Source: Amycolatopsis acidicola
Lineage (GTDB): Bacteria > Actinomycetota > Actinomycetes > Mycobacteriales > Pseudonocardiaceae
Reading direction: 5' to 3'
NCBI RefSeq assembly: GCF_007713735.2
Contig: NZ_VMNW02000019.1
Span: 62,001 to 126,000 of the forward strand
Length of the DNA stretch: 64,000 nt
Part shown: positions 9,325 through 17,448 of the stretch, in pieces
Layout: each line of letters opens with the position of its first letter
How positions within the stretch are numbered: the stretch's first letter is position 1
Notes under the pieces: generated by a model
Told to the model about the DNA's origin: nothing
Databases searched by the model: none
Seen by the model: the letters and a program-made list of their open reading frames with translations, nothing else
Program-made: the position numbers and the translations under genes

Positions 9325-9738
9325 CTAAGAGGACTTCGCCGTCACGGTGGCGAGCAGGCCGGCCATGTGCTGGGTGTCCATGTATTCCCGCACTGTCCTG
9401 ATCCGGCCGTCGACGACCTCGTACACGGTGGCGTACCGGTTTTCGTACGGGGTGCCGTCGAGGAAGGTGCCGCTGCCTTGGGCCTCCACGAGCGCCCACG
9501 GGCCTTCGGCGATCAGGTGCGTGATCTCCAGCCTCGGGCTGTTTTCGTCGAAGAGACTCATCACGCCGGGCAGCGTGCGCAGCGCGGTTTCCCGGTCCAT
9601 CGTGCCCGAGCCGGGGAAGTCGTAGCCCAGGATGGTGTAGCCGACGTCGGGCGCGAGCAGTTCGCCCGCCCGGTCCCAATCCTTGCGGTTGACCGCGTCC
9701 ACGTACGCGCGGACGACCTCCTTCACGTCAGTGGCCAT
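9325..9738 (-). CDS. SnoaL-like / NTF2-fold small protein
   Basis: A 137-residue protein with the NTF2-like cone fold typical of SnoaL-like cyclases, dehydratases and many accessory proteins. The N-terminal helix VVRAYVDAVNRKDWDRAGELLAPD and the beta part YATVYEVVDGRIRTVREYMD are the family signature. Its start overlaps the end of the preceding MDR reductase gene by 11 bases, so the two are probably translated together. In catabolic operons such proteins isomerise or protect unstable intermediates. No specific activity can be assigned. Confidence 0.78.
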   Translation of the reverse strand: MATDVKEVVRAYVDAVNRKDWDRAGELLAPDVGYTILGYDFPGSGTMDRETALRTLPGVMSLFDENSPRLEITHLIAEGPWALVEAQGSGTFLDGTPYENRYATVYEVVDGRIRTVREYMDTQHMAGLLATVTAKSS

Positions 9739-10768
9739 CCCGGTCCCTTTCGTCGATCTTCACGAGCTTGCGGCCGGCGTTCTCGCCGGTGAACAACTGC
9801 GCGAACGCGGCAGGCAGGCGCTCGAACCCGGTCTCGATGTCCTCGTGGCAGCGGAGCAGCCCCGCGCCCGCCCATTCCGACAGCTCCGCGAGCGCACGGG
9901 GGAACGACTCCGCGAAGTCGTGGACGAACAGTCCGCGCAGCGTGAGCCGGTGCGTGATGAACCGGTTCGTGTTGCGGAGCCCCGGCAGCTGCTCCGGCGG
10001 CACGCCGTAGTCGGCGATCTGGCCGCAGGCCACGATCCGGCCGAAGGGGCGCATCAGCGGCAGGATGTCGCTGACCATCCGGGTGCCCACGTTGTCGAAC
10101 AGGACGTCGACGCCTTCCGGGGCCGCCAAGCGGATCGCCGCCGCGAGGTTCTTCTCCGTGCGGTAGTTGACCGCCGCCGCGAAACCGAACTCTTCCCGCA
10201 GGCGACGGCATTTCTCGTCGGTGCCCGCCGTCCCGAGCACGCGGCAGCCGCGGAGCGCGGCGATCTGCCCGGCGATCGACCCCACCGTGCCGGCCGCCGA
10301 GGTGACGAGGACGGTTTCGCCCTTCTGCGCCGCGCCGAGTTCGAGCAGGCCGAAGTATGCGCTGAGGCCCGGAATACCCAGTACGCCGAGGCCCGTCGAC
10401 GGGGGCAACTCAGGCGGCAGCTTCCGCGCCGCGGCTCCGTCGAGCACGCCGTACTCCTGCCATTTGAGCATCCCCGTCACCCAGTCGCCCGGCGCGAAGC
10501 CGGGATGCCGTGACCGCTCGACGATGCCAGCGTCGAAGTAGCCGACGAGCTCACCGAGCGGGATGGGTTCGAACTCGTCGTCGACTTCGTCGCCGGTATG
10601 CGCGTCGGCGAGCGCCGGGCGAAGACCCGGATCCACGCCAAGGTAGACGTTCCTGACCAGGATCTGCCCGTCGGCCGGGGTGGGCACCGGCCCGGATTCG
10701 AGCCGGAAGTTCTCCGGCCGGGGCAGCCCGTCCGGCCTGCTCGCGAGCACGAAACGCCGATTCTCCAT
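9728..10768 (-). CDS. Zinc-free MDR-family NADP-dependent reductase
   Basis: A 346-residue medium-chain reductase of the leukotriene B4 dehydrogenase / prostaglandin reductase / CurA group, which reduces double bonds of enones with NADPH. The N-terminal part begins RRFVLASRPDGLPRPENFRL. The nucleotide fold has VLVTSAAGTVGSIAGQIA with AAGTVG, and NYRTEK follows near the expected 2'-phosphate contact. The sequence FDNVGTRMVSDILPLMRPFGRIVACG is typical of the group. No structural-zinc cysteine loop is present. It starts 3 bases after the stop of the hydrolase gene and overlaps the SnoaL-like gene by 11 bases. The natural substrate in this pathway is unknown. Confidence 0.86.
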   Translation of the reverse strand: MENRRFVLASRPDGLPRPENFRLESGPVPTPADGQILVRNVYLGVDPGLRPALADAHTGDEVDDEFEPIPLGELVGYFDAGIVERSRHPGFAPGDWVTGMLKWQEYGVLDGAAARKLPPELPPSTGLGVLGIPGLSAYFGLLELGAAQKGETVLVTSAAGTVGSIAGQIAALRGCRVLGTAGTDEKCRRLREEFGFAAAVNYRTEKNLAAAIRLAAPEGVDVLFDNVGTRMVSDILPLMRPFGRIVACGQIADYGVPPEQLPGLRNTNRFITHRLTLRGLFVHDFAESFPRALAELSEWAGAGLLRCHEDIETGFERLPAAFAQLFTGENAGRKLVKIDERDRDGH

Positions 10769-10771
10769 GGA

Positions 10772-11758
10772 TCAGCCCACCTTCCCGGCGAGCCAGTCGA
10801 GGATCACCCGCAGCACCTCGCGGTTGTTCTTCTCGAACATCATCCCGTGCCCGTTGCCCCGCACGCCGTGCTCGGCGGGCCGGATCCGGTCGGCGGCGCA
10901 GCCGGCCTGGCGCAGGAACGCCAGCAGATGGCCGTCGAAATGGATGAACGGGGAGGTCTCGGCGGTGACCACCGCGATCGGCAGGCGGGCGAGGTTCACC
11001 AGCTTGCGGGCCGGTTCCTCCTGCAGGACAAGCGGAATCGGCCCGCTGTCATCCGTGACCAGCCGCAGCTCGCCCGGTTCGGCGGCGGGCGGATCGAAGG
11101 TCAGGGGAGCCGCCGCGAGGCCCCAGTCCAGCGAGAGCCCCGGCCGTTCGAGGAACGGCGGCCCGAGTGTCTCGATGGCCACCAGCGCCCGCACGAGTCC
11201 GGGCCTCGCATCCGCCGCGAGGTAACCGGCCGGGCCACCGGCGGAATGGCAGAAGACGATCGCCGGGCCGATCCGGTCGAGCAGTTCCGCCAGCCGGGCC
11301 TGTTCCAGCGCGTGCATGGCGGCCGGGTCCGCGAGCATCGGGCCCAGTCCGGCGGTCAGCTGCCGGACGATCTCGTCGTCGGGCGTCCGCCCGCCCGGCC
11401 ATTGCGTGTGCTCGTTCGCGGCCGCCGCCGGGGCGAAGATGTCCAGGAACCCTTCGGCGGTCATCATCGGGCCCATCGCGCCCATGACGTCCGGGTGGTG
11501 CGGGGAGCGGCCGTGCCCGGGCCGGTCGACCACATAGACCGGGAAACCCTCGTCCACCAGCATGCTCGCCCAGCCCGGCCGGCCGTCCGGGGTACCGAGG
11601 TAGTCGAGCCCCTGTCCACCGCCACCGTGCACCAGCACGACGGGGCAGGGCTGGGTCACCTCACGCGGGGTTTCCCATTCCACGTACATCTGTCCACACG
11701 GCATGGACCCGGCCCCGGCACGCGCCTCGGTGCCGATCCAGAAGAAACCACGCGCCAT
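10772..11758 (-). CDS. Alpha/beta hydrolase
   Basis: A 328-residue alpha/beta hydrolase. The oxyanion region is VVLVHGGGGQGLDYL, the nucleophile elbow is IVFCHSAGGPAGYLA (Ser in CHSAG), and the catalytic His is probably in VRGNGHGMMFEKNN near the C-terminus. There is no signal peptide. GAGGAG lies 6 bases before the ATG. The gene sits second in the minus-strand run after the MhpA-like monooxygenase. In comparable catabolic clusters such proteins hydrolyse esters or ring-cleavage products, but nothing in the sequence fixes the substrate. Confidence 0.85.
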   Translation of the reverse strand: MARGFFWIGTEARAGAGSMPCGQMYVEWETPREVTQPCPVVLVHGGGGQGLDYLGTPDGRPGWASMLVDEGFPVYVVDRPGHGRSPHHPDVMGAMGPMMTAEGFLDIFAPAAAANEHTQWPGGRTPDDEIVRQLTAGLGPMLADPAAMHALEQARLAELLDRIGPAIVFCHSAGGPAGYLAADARPGLVRALVAIETLGPPFLERPGLSLDWGLAAAPLTFDPPAAEPGELRLVTDDSGPIPLVLQEEPARKLVNLARLPIAVVTAETSPFIHFDGHLLAFLRQAGCAADRIRPAEHGVRGNGHGMMFEKNNREVLRVILDWLAGKVG

Positions 11759-11822
11759 TGCCAGCTCCTCGTCAGGTTGTCCGGGGAAGATCTCATCGTC
11801 CTCAGTGGACTGATTCGTGCGC

Positions 11823-13013
11823 TCAGTCCCGGCCGAGCAGCGAGGGGGTCGCCAGCGGTTCGCTGACCTTCAGTTGTTCCCGTTGCACGGCCACGTCGGA
11901 AGCGGCGGCGCGCAGGCCGGTGAGGGCCTGCTCGAGCTGCGCGGGATCGGCGCAGTGGAAGACGAGCTGCTTGAATCCGATGGCGCGCGGGGAAGCCTGG
12001 TCGAGGAACGCCGCGCGGCGCTCGTCGGCGTAGAGGTCGAGTACGTCGTCCTCGGCCTGCCCGAGCGCGACCGCGGCGAGTGCTTCGGACAGGACGTAGG
12101 AGTCGAACAGGCCGGAGGTGAGGCCCAGCCCGCCACTGGGGTTGGTCACGTGGGCGGCGTCGCCCGCGAGGACCACCCGCCCGGCGCGGAACGTGGTCGC
12201 CGCGCGCTGGTGCATCTTGTAGGGCGAATAGTGCACCAGCTCGTATTTCCGGTCACCGGGAAGGGTTTCCGCGAAGTACGCGTCGATCCGCTGCCGGAGG
12301 TCCTCCAGCGGCAGCGAGGAGTCCTCCGAAAACGTGCAGCGCCACAGGCCGTCGTGGTCGATCCGCGCGATGATCGCGCCGTACTCCGGGTCCAGCACCA
12401 TGTTCGCGTCCGCGAAACCGTGCGCGCCGTAGTCGAACCGGACGTTCGTCGCGACGAACCGCTCCGGCCAGGTCATACCTTCGAAGTCCAGGCCGAGCAG
12501 CCGCCGGACGGCGCTGCCGGCGCCGTCGGCCCCGACCACCCAGCCGGCGCGCAGTTCCGTGGATTCGCCGCCGCTCGCCACGGTGAGCGTGACCCCTTCG
12601 GAGTCCTGCGCCAGGCCGGTCACGGTGGTGTCGAACCGGACTTCGGTGCCGGGAAGGCGGCGCAGGTGCTCCAGCGCGATCGCGGCCAGTTTGTCCTGTC
12701 CCAGATGGAGGTTGTACGGATACGGTTCGTGCCCGGCGAGCACGTCGACGTTCATCGAGATGCGCTCGCCGGTGCGGTAGGCGAGGAAGTCCAGGCTGCC
12801 GGCCTTGACCCCGGTCCGCAGCGCGTCGCCGAGCAGGCCGAGCCGGTCGAGGCCGCCGATGACCCCGCTGTGGTACACCATCGCCCGCGGCGAGGAGACG
12901 ATGGCCGACTCGCGCTCGAGCACGGTGACCGCCACGCCGGCCCTGGCGAGCCCGAGCGCGGTGATCAGGCCGACCGGCCCGGCGCCGGCGACGACGACTC
13001 TGGTGGTGTTCAT
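11823..13013 (-). CDS. FAD-dependent aromatic monooxygenase, MhpA-like (copy A)
   Basis: A 396-residue class A flavoprotein hydroxylase resembling 3-(3-hydroxyphenyl)propionate hydroxylase. It shows GxGxxG in VVVAGAGPVGLITALGLARAG, the DG motif WVVGADGAGSAVRRLLGL, and the GD motif RVVLAGDAAHVTNPSGGLGL. The first ATG at 13019 is one base from GAGG; the ATG at 13013 is seven bases away and is preferred. It is clearly paralogous to the monooxygenase at 21911-23080. Shared segments include SPRAMVYH, LPGDRKYELVHYSPYKMHQRA versus its counterpart, and GGLGLTSGLFD. The two copies flank the PrpD/CoA module. The gene probably heads a minus-strand operon running to the hydroxyquinol fusion. Confidence 0.87.
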   Translation of the reverse strand: MNTTRVVVAGAGPVGLITALGLARAGVAVTVLERESAIVSSPRAMVYHSGVIGGLDRLGLLGDALRTGVKAGSLDFLAYRTGERISMNVDVLAGHEPYPYNLHLGQDKLAAIALEHLRRLPGTEVRFDTTVTGLAQDSEGVTLTVASGGESTELRAGWVVGADGAGSAVRRLLGLDFEGMTWPERFVATNVRFDYGAHGFADANMVLDPEYGAIIARIDHDGLWRCTFSEDSSLPLEDLRQRIDAYFAETLPGDRKYELVHYSPYKMHQRAATTFRAGRVVLAGDAAHVTNPSGGLGLTSGLFDSYVLSEALAAVALGQAEDDVLDLYADERRAAFLDQASPRAIGFKQLVFHCADPAQLEQALTGLRAAASDVAVQREQLKVSEPLATPSLLGRD

Positions 13014-13192
13014 GAGCATTCCTCGGCTCGGGAGTTTTTCCGGATGGTGCCCGGCTGTCGCGTCCGGCCAGGACGGCCGGGGGCTTGTTCGCTGTCCGAC
13101 CGTATGTGCGCTGAATGTACATCGTGTCCGGTCGGCGAGTCCAGGGGCCGGACGGCCTGTTTTCCGGGCACCGCCCCGAAAACCCCCGGAGG

Positions 13193-14572
13193 TCAGCCGC
13201 CTGCGCCGGCGAGTGCCGCCAGTGCGGCCAGGTCGTTCTGTTCCTCCAGTCCGAGCACGGCGTGTTCGAGCGCCGCGGCCCGGTCGCTCCCGAGCGCCAG
13301 TTCGGCGTTGGCGCGGTACTTGCCGATCACGTCTTCGTCGGACAAGGGGTTCTCGGAACCGCCGCGCTGGTAACGCAGCTCCGCCTCATGCACCTTCCCG
13401 TCCACTGTGGACACGCTGACACCGCCGCCGAACGCGTCCGGTGCCGGCGCGTACTGCCGCAGCTCGTACCCGATCTTCGGGGTGAGCGCCAGCACAAGCT
13501 CGTCCTTGATCGCCTCCGCGGTGAAACTCGTGACGTCCAGCTTTCCGTGCACCAGGCGGTAAGCGAGGCAGTAGGGCAGGCTGAACTTCGCGTCGTACGG
13601 CGTGCGCGGCCGGACCTTGTCCTCCGCCGGAGCGCAGACGAGCGAAACCCCGGTGGCATCCGTGTACGCGGTGATACCGGCGACTTCCTCCGGCCGCACC
13701 GGGTTCGCGGCGAGGACCTGGGCGAGCGCGTCCACCGGCGCGTGCGTGTAGTGGCACGCCGGGTATGGCTTGTACGCGATCTCCGGCGTGACCCAGTGCT
13801 CGCCCAATGTCGCCACCTGGCCGCCGATGTCCGTTTCGTCGCCGTGCAGGTAGGCGGCCAGGAAACCGCGGGCACCGTCGAGCACGGTCGCGGGCCCGGT
13901 CGCCCCGTACGCCGCCAGCCTGGCGGCGGCGATGCCGGCCTGCGCGGCCCAGCCCGGGTGCAGGCGTTTCGTTTCCGCTCCGTCGGCGAGGAATTCCAGC
14001 AGTCCCGACGCCATGCTCCCGGCGATGCCGAGTGCGTGCGCGGTGGCCGCGCTGTCCAGCCCCCGGAGCCACGCGGCCGCGGCGGTGGCACCGAAGACCC
14101 CGCACACGCCGGTGGGGTGGAAGCCGCGCGCGTGGAACAGGCCGCTGCCGGCGTTGCCGATCCGGATCGAGGTTTCGTTGCCCGCGATGATCGCCACCAG
14201 CAGGTCCGCTCCCCGCGCGCCGTGCGCCTGCGCCGCGGCGAGCGCCGCGGGCACCACGCCGGCGCTGACGTGGACGACCGAGTTCGGGTGCGTGTCGTCG
14301 AAGTCCAGCGCGTGGCACAAAGTGCCGTTGACGAACGCGGCGTCGGTGGCGGGGAGCCCGTCGGCGACGCCGATCGCCGTGGCCGGGCCCGACGTCCCGG
14401 CTTCCCGCACCGATTGCGCCGCATACCCGGCTTCGCCGAGCGCCTGTGCGGCGAGGCCGCCCCCGAGCGCGTCCAGTGCGTGGAGTTTTCCCGCCCGGAG
14501 AACGGGTTCCGGAATCCGCCCGGCCTTCAACTGTGCGATGAAGTCCCCGAGCCGCTGCGCCGCGGTCGTCAC
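13193..14572 (-). CDS. MmgE/PrpD family protein
   Basis: A 459-residue protein of the 2-methylcitrate dehydratase / cis-aconitate decarboxylase family. The family signature HALDFDDTHPNSVVHVSAGV is present, with GFHPTGVCGVFGA and YPACHYTHAPVDAL downstream. The GTG at 14572 is chosen because AGGAGG lies 6 bases before it; an in-frame ATG 15 bases upstream would swallow that ribosome site. Members dehydrate or decarboxylate tricarboxylic and branched dicarboxylic acids. The neighbours, a GntR repressor, MaoC hydratase, CaiB CoA-transferase and acyl-CoA dehydrogenase, suggest a role in oxidation of a branched organic acid. A sequence element shared with the MaoC promoter lies upstream at 14698-14706. 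Confidence 0.86.
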   Translation of the reverse strand: MTTAAQRLGDFIAQLKAGRIPEPVLRAGKLHALDALGGGLAAQALGEAGYAAQSVREAGTSGPATAIGVADGLPATDAAFVNGTLCHALDFDDTHPNSVVHVSAGVVPAALAAAQAHGARGADLLVAIIAGNETSIRIGNAGSGLFHARGFHPTGVCGVFGATAAAAWLRGLDSAATAHALGIAGSMASGLLEFLADGAETKRLHPGWAAQAGIAAARLAAYGATGPATVLDGARGFLAAYLHGDETDIGGQVATLGEHWVTPEIAYKPYPACHYTHAPVDALAQVLAANPVRPEEVAGITAYTDATGVSLVCAPAEDKVRPRTPYDAKFSLPYCLAYRLVHGKLDVTSFTAEAIKDELVLALTPKIGYELRQYAPAPDAFGGGVSVSTVDGKVHEAELRYQRGGSENPLSDEDVIGKYRANAELALGSDRAAALEHAVLGLEEQNDLAALAALAGAGG

Positions 14573-14686
14573 GGTTGTCCTCCTCATGTCCGGTGAAAGA
14601 ACATCTGTTCGTTGAACGTAACTCCGTTCCGGTGCCGGGTCCAGGACGGCGACGAGCCGGCGCAGCATCCACGCAGGTCGCCTGGC

Positions 14687-14706
14687 TGAAAAAGTTTGAC
14701 GTTTAC
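14687..14706 (-). promoter_or_regulatory. Candidate GntR operator upstream of the prpD-like gene
   Basis: On the minus strand this reads GTAAACGTCAAACTTTTTCA. The plus-strand element 15667-15686 reads GTAAACGTCTGATTTTTACA. Sixteen of 20 positions agree, including a perfect 9-base core GTAAACGTC. The two copies flank the GntR gene and lie upstream of the two genes it separates. This strongly suggests a common operator. Confidence 0.6.
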
Positions 14707-14732
14707 CGGACGGGCGCGTGAGCGGCGCCGGT

Positions 14733-15542
14733 TCAGCGGCTCTCGCCGGACTCCGCGCGCTGCAGCCGGTCGATCTCCTCGTACAGGGGCCGCAGCCGGC
14801 CGAGGTGCTCGCGCATGAGGGTTTCGGCGCGCTCGCCGTCGCCATCGCCGATCGCCTCGGCGAGTACGAGGTGGCAGGCGTCGATCTCGGCCCACAGCTC
14901 GTGGTCGTGTGCCCGCGACCGTTCCAGCCTCGTCCGCAGCACGTCGCTGACCGGCTGCAGCATCATCGCGAGCATGGCGTTGCCGGTCGCCATGAGCACC
15001 GTGGTGTGGAAGTCGATGTGCGGGGCGAAACCGCTGGGGTCACGGGCATCCCGGGGCGCTTTCGCCGCGGCGAGCACGGCTTCGATCGTCTCGGGGTCCG
15101 CCCGCTCGGCGGCGAGCCTGGCCGCGGCGGGTTCCAGCAGGAGACGTGCTTCGAGCAGATCGGCGACCGACAGTCGCGGTGTCATGACCAGCAACCCGAG
15201 CGCGCCACCCAGGTCTTCGATGAGCTGGGCCGGATCCGGTTCGGCCACGAAGGAACCGCCCTGCACGCCGCGGGCGGTTTCGAGCAGATGCTGACTGGCG
15301 AGCACGCGCAGGGCCTCGCGCACGGTCCCCCTGCTGACCCCGAACAGCTGGGCCAGCTCCGGCTCCGGCGGCAGCCGCTCACCCGCCGGGAGCACCCCGG
15401 CCACGATCTGCGCCCGCAGCTCGTCGGCGACCTGCCGGTACGCCGGGCGCAGCCGCTGGACCCGCAGCCCGGCCGTAGATCCGGCGCCCCGGCCCGAGTC
15501 GCCCGGACGGCCGGCGGACTCGTGGGAACCGTTCGCGCTCAT
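14733..15542 (-). CDS. GntR family regulator, FadR/FCD type
   Basis: A 269-residue one-component regulator. After a disordered N-terminus (about 1-25), a winged helix-turn-helix covers about 30-95, with AGERLPPEPELAQLFGVSRG and TVREALRVL typical of GntR. An all-helical FCD ligand domain follows (about 120-250) with LLEARLLLEPAAARLAAERA and the metal- or ligand-contact His residues in HIDFHTTVL and IDACHLVL. It lies between the prpD-like gene and the divergent maoC-caiB-acyl-CoA dehydrogenase operon. The repeated GTAAACGTC element in both promoters is its likely binding site. The ligand is probably an acid or CoA ester handled by these genes. The ATG is preceded by a weak GGAAGTGG ribosome site. 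Confidence 0.88.
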   Translation of the reverse strand: MSANGSHESAGRPGDSGRGAGSTAGLRVQRLRPAYRQVADELRAQIVAGVLPAGERLPPEPELAQLFGVSRGTVREALRVLASQHLLETARGVQGGSFVAEPDPAQLIEDLGGALGLLVMTPRLSVADLLEARLLLEPAAARLAAERADPETIEAVLAAAKAPRDARDPSGFAPHIDFHTTVLMATGNAMLAMMLQPVSDVLRTRLERSRAHDHELWAEIDACHLVLAEAIGDGDGERAETLMREHLGRLRPLYEEIDRLQRAESGESR

Positions 15543-15659
15543 GCCGCCACTTCCGTCGCTCGTCGGCAGGCTCACTGCCCGGCCGACCCGACGGTACCGC
15601 AGCTCCCGCGCCGCGAGCCCGGATAACCCCGGACAAGTTCGCAAGAATCCGCCAAAGCA

Positions 15660-15696
15660 TTGACCTGTAAACGTCTGATTTTTACACTCACGGATC
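15660..15696 (+). promoter_or_regulatory. Leaderless promoter with operator for the maoC-caiB operon
   Basis: TTGACC (15660-15665) and TACACT (15683-15688) are separated by 17 bases, and the GTG start follows 8 bases after the -10 box. The transcript would therefore begin at or beside the start codon, fitting the absence of a ribosome site. The candidate operator GTAAACGTC (15667-15675) lies in the spacer, so a bound GntR protein would block RNA polymerase. The outer bases TGTAAA and TTTACA also form an inverted repeat. Confidence 0.65.
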
Positions 15697-16230
15697 GTGA
15701 GCGACGACGCGGCAACCAGGATCCGGCAGGGCTGGCAAGGGCGGTTCCACGAGGACTTCGAGATCGGCGACGTGTACCGGCATCCCTTGGGCCGCACGGT
15801 GACCGAGGCGGACAACACGTGGTTCACCTTGCTGACGATGAACACGAACGAAGCCCATTTCAACGCGGAGGCGGGCAAGGCATCGGAGTTCGGGCGCCCG
15901 CTGGTGGTTTCGACCCTGACCATCGCGATCGCGATCGGGCAGTCCGTCACCGACACCACCCAGAACGCCTTCGCCAATCTGGGGGTGGACAAGGTGAAAC
16001 TCACCCATCCCGTGTTCGACGGCGACACGCTGTTCTCCGAATCCTTGGTGCTGCGCAAACGCGATTCGGCGAGCAGGCCGCAGGCGGGCATCGTGACGAT
16101 CAAGACGAGGACCCTCAACCAGGACGGTGACGAGGTGCTGTCCTTCGAGCGCACCTTCTACGTCCACAAGCGGGGCGCGGACCGGGCACGCGGCACGTTC
16201 CCGGTGGCGAAGAAACCGCTGGAGCCGTGA
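15697..16230 (+). CDS. MaoC-family acyl-CoA hydratase
   Basis: A 177-residue hot-dog-fold protein resembling mesaconyl-CoA hydratase and related MaoC enzymes. The N-terminal FHEDFEIGDVYRHPLGRTVTEAD is the family opening. The hydratase motif is in DNTWFTLLTMNTNEAHFNAE, with the conserved Asp/Asn and His. The segment DGDTLFSESLVLRKR is also typical. Translation starts at GTG with no ribosome site, consistent with the leaderless promoter just upstream. The stop overlaps the ATG of the CoA-transferase by one base (TGATG). It probably adds water to an unsaturated acyl-CoA made by the acyl-CoA dehydrogenase two genes downstream. Confidence 0.87.
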   Translation: MSDDAATRIRQGWQGRFHEDFEIGDVYRHPLGRTVTEADNTWFTLLTMNTNEAHFNAEAGKASEFGRPLVVSTLTIAIAIGQSVTDTTQNAFANLGVDKVKLTHPVFDGDTLFSESLVLRKRDSASRPQAGIVTIKTRTLNQDGDEVLSFERTFYVHKRGADRARGTFPVAKKPLEP

Positions 16231-17438
16231 TGAAACCACTCGCGGACATCCGGATACTCGCGCTCGAGCAGTACGGTGCCGGCCCGTTCGGGTCCCTGCA
16301 CCTGGCCCATCTCGGGGCGGAGGTCATCAAGATCGAGGATCCGTCGGCGGGTGGCGACATCGGCCGCTACGTGCTGCCCTACGCCGAAGGGCAGGACTCC
16401 CTGTTCTTCGAATCCTTCAACCGGGACAAGCGAAGCATCAGCCTGGACGTGAGCAATCCCAGCGGGCGCAAGGTGTTCGAGGAGCTCGTCCGGCACGCCG
16501 ACGCCGTGTACTCGAACCTGCGCGGGGACGTGCCGGCGAAGCTCGGGATCCGCTACGACGATCTCAAGCACCTCAACCCGAAGATCGTGTGCTGCTCGCT
16601 GTCCGGCTTCGGCATGACGGGCCCGCGTGCCACCGAACCGGGATACGACTACGTGCTCCAGGGTTACGCGGGCTGGATGTCGCTGACCGGCTCGCCCGAC
16701 GGGCCGCCGGAGAAGACCGGACCGTCCCTTGTGGACTACAGCGGTGGCTTCGTCGCCGCGCTTTCGCTGCTTGCGGGCGTGCATCAGGCGCGGCGTGACG
16801 GAGTGGGCATGGACTGCGACGTGAGCCTCTACGACACCGCCATCAGCCTGCTCACCTACCCGGCGACCTGGCACCTGACCGCGGACTACACCCCGGGCCG
16901 GACCCGCCGTTCGGCGCATCCGTCGCTGGTGCCGTTCCAGGCGTTTCCCGCGAAGGACGGCTGGCTCATCATCGCCTGCCCCAAGGAGAAGTTCTGGCAC
17001 CGCCTCGTCGCGGCGCTCGGGGTGCCCGAACTGGCGGACGATCCCCGGTTCGCCACGTTCACCGACCGGCACGAGCACCGCGCGGAACTCGAGGACCTCC
17101 TCGACGCGGTCCTGGGCACGCGCGCCGTGGAGGAGTGGCTGACCGAACTGCGTGCGGCGACGGTGCCGTGCGCGCCGGTCAACGACGTGGCGCAGGCGAT
17201 GGCCGAGGAGCACACCCGTGCCCGTGACCTGATCGTGGCGACCGAGCATCCCCGGTTCGGGACCGTGGAACAGGTCAGCTCCCCGGTCCGGGTCGGCCCG
17301 CCGCCCCGGGACCACCGCCGGGCACCCCAACTGGGAGAGGACACCGGCGACCTCCTCGACAGCCTGCTCGGCTACGACGAAGCCGCACTGGCCCGCCTCC
17401 GTGCCGAAGGCGCGTTCGGCACCTCTTCCGAGAACTAG
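16230..17438 (+). CDS. CaiB/BaiF class III CoA-transferase
   Basis: A 402-residue family III CoA-transferase. It opens PLADIRILALEQYGAGPFGS, with VIKIEDPSAGGDIGR and SINRDKRSISLDV-like segments. Asp169 in LVDYSGG falls exactly where the catalytic Asp of formyl-CoA transferase lies, and forms the enzyme-acid anhydride. ATG at 16230 overlaps the preceding stop; an in-frame GTG 3 bases upstream is less likely. With the MaoC hydratase and the acyl-CoA dehydrogenase it forms a compact module that would load CoA on an organic acid, desaturate it and hydrate it. The acid is unknown; succinate- or mesaconate-like dicarboxylates are common for this set. Confidence 0.9.
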   Translation: MKPLADIRILALEQYGAGPFGSLHLAHLGAEVIKIEDPSAGGDIGRYVLPYAEGQDSLFFESFNRDKRSISLDVSNPSGRKVFEELVRHADAVYSNLRGDVPAKLGIRYDDLKHLNPKIVCCSLSGFGMTGPRATEPGYDYVLQGYAGWMSLTGSPDGPPEKTGPSLVDYSGGFVAALSLLAGVHQARRDGVGMDCDVSLYDTAISLLTYPATWHLTADYTPGRTRRSAHPSLVPFQAFPAKDGWLIIACPKEKFWHRLVAALGVPELADDPRFATFTDRHEHRAELEDLLDAVLGTRAVEEWLTELRAATVPCAPVNDVAQAMAEEHTRARDLIVATEHPRFGTVEQVSSPVRVGPPPRDHRRAPQLGEDTGDLLDSLLGYDEAALARLRAEGAFGTSSEN

Positions 17439-17448
17439 GAGAAACCCC

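Noticed and set aside
9321..9335. Hairpin AGTCCT-AAG-AGGACT at the end of the SnoaL-like gene
   Set aside because: Only six pairs with a three-base loop, no T run, and it overlaps the stop codon; too weak to call.
11817..13373. 518-residue open frame on the plus strand
   Set aside because: Antisense to the MhpA-like monooxygenase, with shadow-type composition.
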